Part shown: piece after piece, positions 15,299-22,400 of the stretch
How the letters are laid out: every line of letters starts with the position of its first letter
How positions within the stretch are numbered: the stretch's first letter is position 1
Assembly: GCF_016429015.1 (NCBI RefSeq)
Contig: NZ_JAELTU010000076.1
Span: 1-33,335 of the forward strand
Direction: 5' to 3'
Length of the DNA stretch: 33,335 bases
Origin: Rhizobium sp. ASV20
GTDB lineage: Bacteria; Pseudomonadota; Alphaproteobacteria; Rhizobiales; Rhizobiaceae
Translations under genes and position numbers: made by a program
The notes under the pieces: generated by a model
What the model saw: the letters and a program-made list of their open reading frames with translations, nothing else
Told to the model about the DNA's origin: nothing
The model's database searches: none

Positions 15299-15873
15299 TC
15301 AAACGCCTCCACTCAACTATACGCAACGGACAATACTAATGCCTTACCAAATTATTAATCTTTAGATTTTAGTCAATTATTATTCAATATATGTCTGTAA
15401 TATTATTTTACGTGGGCTGCGGGTTAGCGGAGTGGGGTGTGCGTTATATTCTCGTGACACCAGATTTTACTACAGCTGACGGCCCAACCGCGCGAATAGG
15501 CGTACGAGTCTGTTCAAGAAAGCGGATATCTTGCGAGCCTCATGGCCATAAGCTTGATCATTGCGGTTTGGATGAAGGCGATGTTGAGTTTCACCTAGAT
15601 TTGCCCCGCTTTTTCATTTCGCATTGTATCACCTAATTGCATTTATGGTGTTGATTGAAAACATCTTCTCACCGTTTGGGCGGATCCGTCCGAGATGAAA
15701 AATTGGTGATCCGGACGATAATCAACACGGACTCTGAAAGACGCCCGACCCGCGCACCAAAGCCGCACCGATACGCACTCGTGTAAAAATTCACGACAGC
15801 TGGAGAGAACACATAGTCTCCGCTTTTAGGCGGTCTGCTGTGCGAATTGTTGAGCGAGAAATGCGGTTGTTAG
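15299..15873. other. gene-free, partly AT-rich stretch
   Basis: The first 120 bases are very AT-rich compared with the rest of the window and likely include the promoter of the GNAT-like gene. A small plus-strand frame at 15391-15636 lacks a ribosome-binding site and motifs. On the minus strand, 15510-15590 can be read as VKLNIAFIQTAMIKLMAMRL, which faintly recalls the tail of an IS transposase but is bounded by stops. I do not call a gene here. Confidence 0.4.
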
Positions 15874-16644
15874 TCAGCGCGCTCTCGAACGCCAAACGAG
15901 GAGCCGTTGTTCGAACATCGATATGGCCGCCGACGTTGCATAGCCGAGAGCTCCGAGCAGGATCACGCCGGCATAAAGGTCGGGCGCCCGGAACGAACGG
16001 GCCGACAGAAGGATCCAGTTGCCCAGTCCATTACGACCGGCAATCATCTCGCAGACGATCGACAGGATCAGCGCGACGGTAAGGCCAAGCCGCATGCCAG
16101 CCAGAATATCGGGTGACGCCGAAGGCAGCGCGACCTTCCAGATGACCTTTGCGCGTGAAAATCCGAGGGCTTGCGTCACTTCGTAAAGGCGCGGTTCCAC
16201 GGTCGCAAAACCGTGAATGGTCGCCAGCAAAACGGGCCACATTGCCCCGAAAGCAATCACCGCAAGCACCATTCCATCCGATAGGCCGAAGATCGCAATG
16301 GCAACCGGGATCGTGGCCGAGGCCGGCAGAGGGCGTAGGAACTCAAGCATGGGGGCGAGATAGGCACGCAGCACAGGCGAACTGCCGATGGCAGCGCCGA
16401 GTGCGGCGCCTGCCAGCGAGGCGATCAGCCAGCCCCAGAACATGCGTTCAACCGTGGCGAGCAGCTTGGTGCCAAGATCTCCCTGGCTAAATCCGGTCAT
16501 CAAGGCTTTCCATGCGCGATCAGGGCCGGGAAGGAAGACCGGATTGACCAATCGATTATCGGCGACGAGCTGCCAGAGCCAGACGAGGAAAATCGCCACT
16601 GCAACGCTCCCGGCGAGAAAGAGCAGGCGCGATCCCCATCTCAT
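15874..16644 (-). CDS. ABC transporter permease, NitT/TauT (SsuC-like) family
   Basis: This 256-residue inner-membrane permease has six predicted helices. The cytoplasmic EAA loop that docks the ATPase reads EVTQALGFSRAKVIWKVALP. It starts with a hydrophobic helix (LLFLAGSVAVAIFLVWLWQL). The ATG at 16644 overlaps the preceding permease stop as ATGA, so translation is coupled. It belongs to an operon of ATPase tail, permease, permease read leftward. No periplasmic binding protein follows within the window, so the ligand is unknown. Members of this family import nitrate, sulfonates, taurine, pyrimidine precursors or aromatic acids. Its promoter has probably been lost to the IS6 insertion upstream. 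Confidence 0.92.
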   Translation of the reverse strand: MRWGSRLLFLAGSVAVAIFLVWLWQLVADNRLVNPVFLPGPDRAWKALMTGFSQGDLGTKLLATVERMFWGWLIASLAGAALGAAIGSSPVLRAYLAPMLEFLRPLPASATIPVAIAIFGLSDGMVLAVIAFGAMWPVLLATIHGFATVEPRLYEVTQALGFSRAKVIWKVALPSASPDILAGMRLGLTVALILSIVCEMIAGRNGLGNWILLSARSFRAPDLYAGVILLGALGYATSAAISMFEQRLLVWRSRAR

Positions 16645-17405
16645 CTCGTTACTCCCACCGTGGCCGTGCGTCCCAGCAACCGGTGCTGTGCAACGGACAG
16701 CAAGGCATTGACGGCCCAGCCGAGCAGACCGGTCCAGACCAGATAGGCGAGCATGGTTGCCGGTTGCAGGCCCTGCTGGGCAACCAGAATTCCATAGCCG
16801 AGCCCAAGAGGGTTTACCGCGATCTCGACGGTTACCGCCACGACCAGTGCCATGGCCGCGGCAAGACGGAAGGCGACGATGATGCGCGGCAGGGCGGCCG
16901 GCAACACGATAGTGTAAAGGCGCTGCCATGTCGAAAGGCGAAGCGCACGGGCCACTTCCAACAGGCGCGGTTCGATACCCGCCACGGCGGAGCGGACGAG
17001 GATCATCATCGGCCAGATGCAGGAGAAGGCAACGATCGCGATTTCCATGCGGAACCCGAAACCGAATACCAGCATGGCAATCGGCAATACGGCCACCGAT
17101 GGGATCGGCCTGATCAGTTCGACGCTCACTTCCATGAGTCGGTCGACCGTGCTGGCGATGCCAAACAGAATGCCAAGCATTAGGCCCATCAACCCGCCGA
17201 GAGCGAGGCCGGCGCCGGCGGCGATTAAAGTATCGCGTGTCGCCGCTAACAACGACGTATCGGCAATACTACGCAGGAGAGCGACGGCGATATCGCTGGG
17301 CGCGGCCAGTGACAATGATGTTGACCCCTCGACACGCATAGCGACTTCAGCGAGCAAGATTACTATCACCGGGACGACGAGCCCTTTCCACCACCCGGAT
17401 TTCAT
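16641..17405 (-). CDS. ABC transporter permease, NitT/TauT (SsuC-like) family
   Basis: This 254-residue permease is homologous to the next one and forms the likely heterodimeric channel with it. It shows an N-terminal helix (LVVPVIVILLAEVAM), the core RPIPSVAVLPIAMLVFGFGF and the EAA loop EVARALRLSTWQRLYTIVLP. Its ATG (17405) overlaps the stop of the ATPase remnant as ATGA, and its stop overlaps the next start. The two permeases are intact but the ATPase is not, so the importer is expected to be non-functional unless another ATPase substitutes. Confidence 0.92.
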   Translation of the reverse strand: MKSGWWKGLVVPVIVILLAEVAMRVEGSTSLSLAAPSDIAVALLRSIADTSLLAATRDTLIAAGAGLALGGLMGLMLGILFGIASTVDRLMEVSVELIRPIPSVAVLPIAMLVFGFGFRMEIAIVAFSCIWPMMILVRSAVAGIEPRLLEVARALRLSTWQRLYTIVLPAALPRIIVAFRLAAAMALVVAVTVEIAVNPLGLGYGILVAQQGLQPATMLAYLVWTGLLGWAVNALLSVAQHRLLGRTATVGVTR

Positions 17406-17585
17406 TGTTCGGCTCTTTCGATGAAGTCGAATAGTGCACGGCGCAGCCGCAGGAATTCCGGCATTTCGCGTGTTTCAAGCTGGTTGCGTGGGCGAGGCAG
17501 ATCGACATTCAATTCGATGCCGATGCGGCCGGGTCTCGGCAGCAGGCCGATGACCCTGTCTCCGAGATAGACGGCTTCTTCCAGA
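17402..17585 (-). pseudogene. ABC transporter ATPase (SsuB/TauB-like), C-terminal remnant
   Basis: Only about 60 residues remain. They begin at LEEAVYLGDRVIGLLPRPGR, which is the region just after the H-loop in NitT/TauT ATPases (normally THDLEEAVYL), and run to FDFIERAEQ. The Walker A, Q-loop, signature and Walker B motifs are all gone. The reading frame breaks exactly at the end of the IS6 element (17586). The stop overlaps the first permease start as ATGA, showing that this was the first gene of the transporter operon. Confidence 0.88.
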
Positions 17586-17611
17586 GGAATTGCCAAATTG
17601 TTTGAGGCTGG
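17586..17611. repeat. left terminal inverted repeat of the central IS6 element
   Basis: This 26-base repeat matches the reverse complement of 18370-18395 at 24 positions. The differences are at the third base and at the base after ATTGCCAA. Confidence 0.88.
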
Positions 17612-17632
17612 CGTTTCAGGTATCGAGGCGCA

Positions 17633-18343
17633 ATGAAATTGCCGAGCCTTTTTCCCCGGTTGAAGGGGTTTCGCTTTCCGCGTGAGATTGTCGCTTATGC
17701 GGTGTGGGCCTATCACCGGTTTTCGCTGAGCACGGCGGATGTTGAAGACCTGCTTGCTGAACGCGGCGTGATCGTCAGCCGGGAAACCGTTCGATTATGG
17801 ATTAATCGCTTTGGCCGCCATTTTGCCACCTGCATTCGCAGGGACCGCCCCAAGCCGAATGACAAGTGGCACATGGATGAGGCCCTCATTGCGATCGGCG
17901 GACAGAAGTTCTGGCTCTGGCGGGCGATCGATGCTGACGGCGATGTGCTCGACATCTTGGTTCAGCGGCGCCGCAACACCAAGGCGGCCAAACGTTTCTT
18001 CTCCAGACTGGTCAGGCAATTTGGCGAGCCGCGCGTCGTCGTGACGGACAAGCTTGGCAGCTACGTCAAGCCTATACAGACCCTGGCGCCGGATGCCGAT
18101 CATCGGGCGCATAAGGGCCTGAATAACAGAATTGAAAACTCGCACCGGTTGACCCGAAAACGCGAGAAGATCATGGGGCGGTTTAAATCGCCTCGTCAGG
18201 CACAACGCTTCCTGTCAGCCCATGACCAAATCAATACGATCTTCCGTCCTCGCCGCTACAATCTCACCGCCATCTCATACCGCCATGCACGGATTGACGC
18301 GTTCGGCCTGTGGGCCGGGTACACCGCTGAAATGGCGGCGTAA
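17633..18343 (+). CDS. IS6-family transposase
   Basis: This 236-residue DDE transposase of normal IS6 length is intact. An N-terminal helix-turn-helix (FSLSTADVEDLLAERGVIVS) is followed by the catalytic triad Asp in KWHMDEALIAI, Asp in VVVTDKLGSY and Glu in LNNRIENSHRLTRKRE. The start lies 22 bases inside the left inverted repeat and the stop 27 bases before the right one. It appears able to move itself by replicative cointegrate formation, the usual IS6 mode. Confidence 0.95.
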   Translation: MKLPSLFPRLKGFRFPREIVAYAVWAYHRFSLSTADVEDLLAERGVIVSRETVRLWINRFGRHFATCIRRDRPKPNDKWHMDEALIAIGGQKFWLWRAIDADGDVLDILVQRRRNTKAAKRFFSRLVRQFGEPRVVVTDKLGSYVKPIQTLAPDADHRAHKGLNNRIENSHRLTRKREKIMGRFKSPRQAQRFLSAHDQINTIFRPRRYNLTAISYRHARIDAFGLWAGYTAEMAA

Positions 18344-18369
18344 AAAAACCGCCTCGTGATGGCACGCGA

Positions 18370-18395
18370 CCAGCCTCAAACAACTTGGCAATACC
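18370..18395. repeat. right terminal inverted repeat of the central IS6 element
   Basis: This is the complement of 17586-17611 and ends next to the AbiEii remnant. Confidence 0.88.
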
Positions 18396-18729
18396 CCTTG
18401 ATGCTCGCGAGGTCGAAGTGCAAACCGTCGTCGGCTTCGACCGCGCAGATTTGCTGGAAGGTTTCAACTATCGCGGCGGGGTTAGGATCGCCGTGACCCA
18501 ACAGATCGAGATCGCCGGTGGGTCGAAAGACATTCTCTGGCCAGGTTACGAAGAGCATCGCTCCTTTGAGAACGTAGCGGTCGCGCACGCCCGATTGACT
18601 GAGGCGAAACAGCAAACGTTCAATGGCGAAGCGCGTTAGTGTACGCTGATATTCCTCACCGGACTGCTTTGCGTGCATGAGCAGTCTTGCACGGATAGAC
18701 GCCGATTTGTCCTTGATGATTTTAGTCAT
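18396..18729 (-). pseudogene. AbiEii-type nucleotidyltransferase toxin, N-terminal remnant
   Basis: This encodes about 111 residues from MTKIIKDKSASIRARLLMHA through RYVLKGAMLFVTWPENVFRP to TGDLDLLGHGDPN, then stops being AbiEii-like at DLASIKG where the IS6 element begins. The first nucleotidyltransferase motif (TGDLDL, with the two metal-binding Asp) and the preceding KGA lysine remain. The later catalytic motifs and the helical C-terminal half are missing (full AbiEii proteins are near 300 residues). The frame runs five codons into the IS. Its ATG overlaps the antitoxin stop as ATGA. It is expected to be inactive as a toxin. Confidence 0.88.
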
Positions 18730-19328
18730 TCCTGTAGCGCCCGGATCAGAGGCTCCATGCGCGCCGAGCACCGGTCGATCGCTGCGTATTTCATGAGTTC
18801 GTTCGGTGTCGTCTTGCGAAATCGCAGGGCATCGCGAAGGGCTTCAATCGCGACGTCTTCGCCAACAAGGCGCCGATATTTGAAGCAGTCCGCTATGGTT
18901 TTTGCCACGCCATAGATAGGCACATCGACTCCTTCGACCGAAATCCTCTCAATGCCGGATGTTAGGGCCTCACCGGTTGCCCGCACGATTTTTACTGGAA
19001 ACGATGGTGATATCGGCGCTCTTGCCTTATGAGGGATCATCATCCAGACCGCATGCGGTAGCTGAGTGGTCAATTCGTGTTGGCGAAGTGCGCTGATTAG
19101 GCAGACTGTGCCGTTCGCCATCAACCGGGTAGCTTCTGCCAGATCGTGCGCGACGTGCTCACCAACACGGTCTGGATCCTGATACAGTCCACGTCCAAGT
19201 CGCACGAGGTCGCCCGAATCGGTCAGACGTTTCAGATAGACGAGGGGAATGCCGGCCGATTTGAAATCACGGGCCCGCACGATGCCGCGAGATCTAGCCA
19301 GTTCGAGCGCGCTATCCCGATAATTCAT
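18726..19328 (-). CDS. AbiEi-type antitoxin / transcriptional regulator
   Basis: This 200-residue antitoxin of the AbiE type IV toxin-antitoxin family appears complete. The N-terminal winged helix reads GIVRARDFKSAGIPLVYLKR and LVRLGRGLYQDPD. The C-terminal domain includes TVCLISALRQHELTTQLPHA and YGVAKTIADCFKYRRLVG, a common AbiEi motif. AbiEi proteins repress their own promoter through inverted repeats and neutralise AbiEii without binding it. The toxin gene follows with an ATGA overlap but is truncated by an IS, so this is now an orphan antitoxin. It is divergent from the 1356-residue protein at 19429, and its upstream region shares 100 bases with that gene. Confidence 0.9.
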   Translation of the reverse strand: MNYRDSALELARSRGIVRARDFKSAGIPLVYLKRLTDSGDLVRLGRGLYQDPDRVGEHVAHDLAEATRLMANGTVCLISALRQHELTTQLPHAVWMMIPHKARAPISPSFPVKIVRATGEALTSGIERISVEGVDVPIYGVAKTIADCFKYRRLVGEDVAIEALRDALRFRKTTPNELMKYAAIDRCSARMEPLIRALQE

Positions 19329-19358
19329 ATGATCGTGGCCTTGATTGTTACCTTATGT

Positions 19359-19381
19359 CGGCATATATATACATCCTGCCG
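19359..19381 (-). promoter_or_regulatory. inverted repeat in the AbiEi promoter region
   Basis: CGGCA (19359-19363) and TGCCG (19377-19381) are perfect complements 13 bases apart and enclose TATATATA. On the minus strand a TTGACG hexamer overlaps the right arm. The position and dyad form fit an autoregulatory AbiEi operator. Confidence 0.45.
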
Positions 19382-19396
19382 TCAAAAAATAACAGG

Positions 19397-19424
19397 TTGA
19401 ATTAATTTCGTGACGTCATATATT
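19397..19424 (+). promoter_or_regulatory. candidate promoter of the large HTH-fusion gene, probably leaderless
   Basis: TTGAAT (19397-19402) and TATATT (19419-19424) are 16 bases apart. A transcript would begin about 19430-19432, at or just after the first ATG (19429) and a few bases before in-frame ATGs at 19435 and 19438. No ribosome-binding site is present. The message is therefore probably leaderless or nearly so, with translation likely from 19435 or 19438. Confidence 0.5.
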
Positions 19425-19433
19425 TCATATGAC
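19415..19433. promoter_or_regulatory. perfect inverted repeat over the -10 box and start of the large HTH-fusion gene
   Basis: GTCATAT and ATATGAC are perfect 7-bp arms around ATTTC. The repeat covers the candidate -10 element and the first start codon, so a bound protein would block transcription. The fusion protein's own N-terminal helix-turn-helix is the natural candidate repressor; AbiEi is the alternative. Confidence 0.5.
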
Positions 19434-22400
19434 AATGATGAAGTCGAGCCAAACCTCCGAACTGACACCTAAACACGTGCGCGCCGCGCGCGCCCTCTTG
19501 GCATGGTCTCAGCAGGACCTCGCCAAGACTGCTGGCGTAGCGACTTCTACGATCGCTGATTTCGAACGGGGACAACGCACACCTGTCGCCAACAACGCCC
19601 AAGCGATCAGGAGTGCGCTTGAAAGCGCCGGCGTTCGGTTTTTGCCAACAGGAGCAGTCATCGGTCCAGCCATTCCCCCGATGGACGTGTCCGATCGACC
19701 GGGCGCTCCCATTCGTTGGGTCAGCGCACAGGATCTCTCGGATTGGGCAGACCGCAATGACGGCGTCTCCGGTCTGCCGACTCTGATTGCAAACCTCGTC
19801 CGTGCCACACACGGATCGGCCCACTTGCGGTTTCCTTCCGATGAAGGCGTCCGGCATTCGGGGTGGGATGGGCATACAATTGCCGCTAAAGGAAGTGTTT
19901 ACGTCCCACAAGGTGAAACTGGCTGGGAGATTGGCGCCCAGCGCAAGAATGTTTCTCATAAAGCCAGCGAAGACTACGCGAAGCGCAGCTTGGATCCGTC
20001 ACCCATCGAGCCTGCCAATGCGACCTACATCTTCGTTACACCCCGGCATTGGCCGGGGAAAGACGAATGGGCGAAGGCGCGAAAAAAGGAGGGTCCGTGG
20101 CGCGACGTTCGGGTCTATGATGCAAACGACCTAGTGCATTGGATCGAGCAAAGCCCGGCCGTCGGTGCCTGGCTGGCCAGAAGGCTCGGCAAGCGCTCCG
20201 ACGAAACCCGTGAACTGGAGGACGTGTGGAGCGAGTGGTCGCAGGCAACAGAACTGCCGCTCACGGCCGATCTCGTCCTTACCGACCGCGACGAGGATGT
20301 CGCGTCCGTGCTTCGATGGCTGAGAAGCCCCCCGTCGGTCATGTCCCTCCGGGCGACGACGGCCGACGAAGCGGTGGCGTTTTTTCATGCGGCATTGAGC
20401 GAGTTGCCGGATGAATTTGCACAGACTTACCGCGCGCGTTGCCTTGTGGCTACGAGCGAAGATGCTGCGCGACGGCTTGGAGATGCTTCGGGGTCTCTAC
20501 TAATCGTTTTGACGGATCCAAACCCGGGCCTCAGCCGGGTCCTTGCCGGGAAGGGCCATTTCGTCCTTCAGATCTATGATGAGCGGGCAGCGGCCAATGT
20601 AGATGCGAGGACACTTGCCCGACCGTCTCGGGAAGGCATTGCGAACGCGCTTATCGCAGCTGGCATGTCTGATAAGCGGGCGGAAACACTTGCGCGCGAT
20701 AGCGCCCGAGAGCTGTCGGTCCTCAGGCGGCGCCTGCCAGGCGCGCCGGGCCGCCTGCCGGAGTGGGCAGTCGCGTCATCCCCTCGCGCCTTGCTGGCAG
20801 CGCTGCTGATAGGTGGCTGGCATGAAGAGAGAAAGGATGATTGCCGCATTCTCGAGGAAATCGCTGGCCAGCCGTATGAAGAAATCATCAGGGAGCTCGC
20901 TCCTATGATTCGCGACCTGGACAGCCCCTTGCAGAAGGTTGGGCCGGCATGGCGAATAACCTCCCCTATCGATGCCTGGTTTCTGCTTGCTCAGAATCTC
21001 ACCCCTGATGATATCTCCCGGTATGAGACTGCGGCTTTGGAGGTTTTTGGCGCATCGGACCCCCGTTTCGATATGGAACCAGATGACCGTTGGATGGCTA
21101 ACGTCCGCGGAATTCAGTCGGCCTACTCTGGCCTCCTGCGTCAAGGGATCGGTCATTCGATGATCCTGATGGCGCTATGGGGCGACAAGGTCCGGACAGT
21201 TCCAGACGTGGGGCGACGTGTAGATCATATCGTGCAAAAACTCCTCCAGGGAGCTGACGGGCATCGGTGGTGGTCTCTCTCAGGTGATTTCAGGCTCCTC
21301 GCGGAGGCCGCTCCGGGTGCATTCCTGGACGCTATCGAGGAAAGCCTTGATAGCGATCAACCTCCGATCGAGGCGCTTTTCGGGAGCGACGGAGGCGGGA
21401 TTACAGGTCAGGAGCATCTGGCCGACTTGATGTGGGCACTCGAATCCCTTGCTTGGTCAAAACAACTCATGCCACGTGTCACCTACGTGCTCGCGCGCCT
21501 GGATGCGATTGATATAAAGCCACGTCGCTTCACGAACGGCCCGGCCAACAGCCTCCGCAACATCCATCTTCTCTGGCATCCGGAGACATTTGCGACGCTC
21601 GACGAACGATTGAAAGCACTTGACCTTATCAGGAAGCGAGAGCCAGCCAGTTCCTGGAAGCTGATGGTCGGGGTACTTCCGCAAGGACGCGACCACATGT
21701 CGCCGTCTGCCATGCCGCGGTGGCGGGACTATTCGGTTGACGACGAGGAAGTTGTTACGTGGGGCCTCGTGGAAAGAGGGACAACGGAAATCAGCAAGCG
21801 TTTGCTCGATGATGCTGGGCTTGATCCGCAACGGTGGTCGGACCTGTTGGACTGCCTCGCCGACCTCGTTCCGGGTACGGAAGTCGCACTGGCGAACCTT
21901 GCCGCCGCCGAGCCGAGGATGATTGACGAGGACGCTCGCGCTACCATGTGGCGCAAGCTCCGTTCAACGCTCCACAAACATCGGCAGTTCCCTGATGCCG
22001 ATTGGTCGCTGGACGAGCCCGTCTTGATCGCCTTGGAAGACATCTATCATCGGTTTGCTCCTGTCGATCCGATCGAGAGTGTGGCCTGGCTATTCGACCA
22101 GACGGTGGAACTCCCCGACCGCGTCTCTGCCGGTTGGGAAACGGAACAACGCGATATTGAGGAAGCGCGCAAGCGAGCAGCGGCGTCAGTTTACGAAGCC
22201 GGAGGAATTTTGGCGATCCAAAAACTCGCACGACGAGTGGAAGCTGCAGGCTACATTGGCAAGGCGCTTTACGATGCTGGCCTGCCGTCAACCGAATTCG
22301 ATAGCCTGCTTGAGTTTTTTCTCAAAGCCGAGGATCCCTTAGAACGGGATGTCGCGCATGGCATTGTGGTCACCGCGTCGCGGGATCGCGAGAAAGAATG

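Larger units (their letters stand above)
17586..18395 (+). mobile_element. complete IS6-family insertion sequence, 810 bp
   Basis: The element has 26-bp terminal inverted repeats (17586-17611 and 18370-18395) beginning GG and containing ATTGCC and TTGTTTGAGGCTGG, with a single transposase gene between them. Its end sequence differs from that of the IS6 elements at the window edges. The flanks CTTCCAGA (left) and CCTTGATG (right) do not match, so no 8-bp target duplication is present. The left flank is the tail of an ABC ATPase gene and the right flank the head of an AbiEii toxin gene, which suggests an IS-mediated deletion or recombination at this point. Confidence 0.9.

Noticed and set aside
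15510..15590. minus-strand VKLNIAFIQTAMIKLMAMRL resembling an IS transposase tail
   Set aside because: It is under 30 residues and bounded by stops, with no adjoining transposase motif or inverted repeat found.
15391..15636. 81-residue plus-strand reading frame
   Set aside because: It has no ribosome-binding site, no recognisable motif and sits in AT-rich promoter-like DNA.
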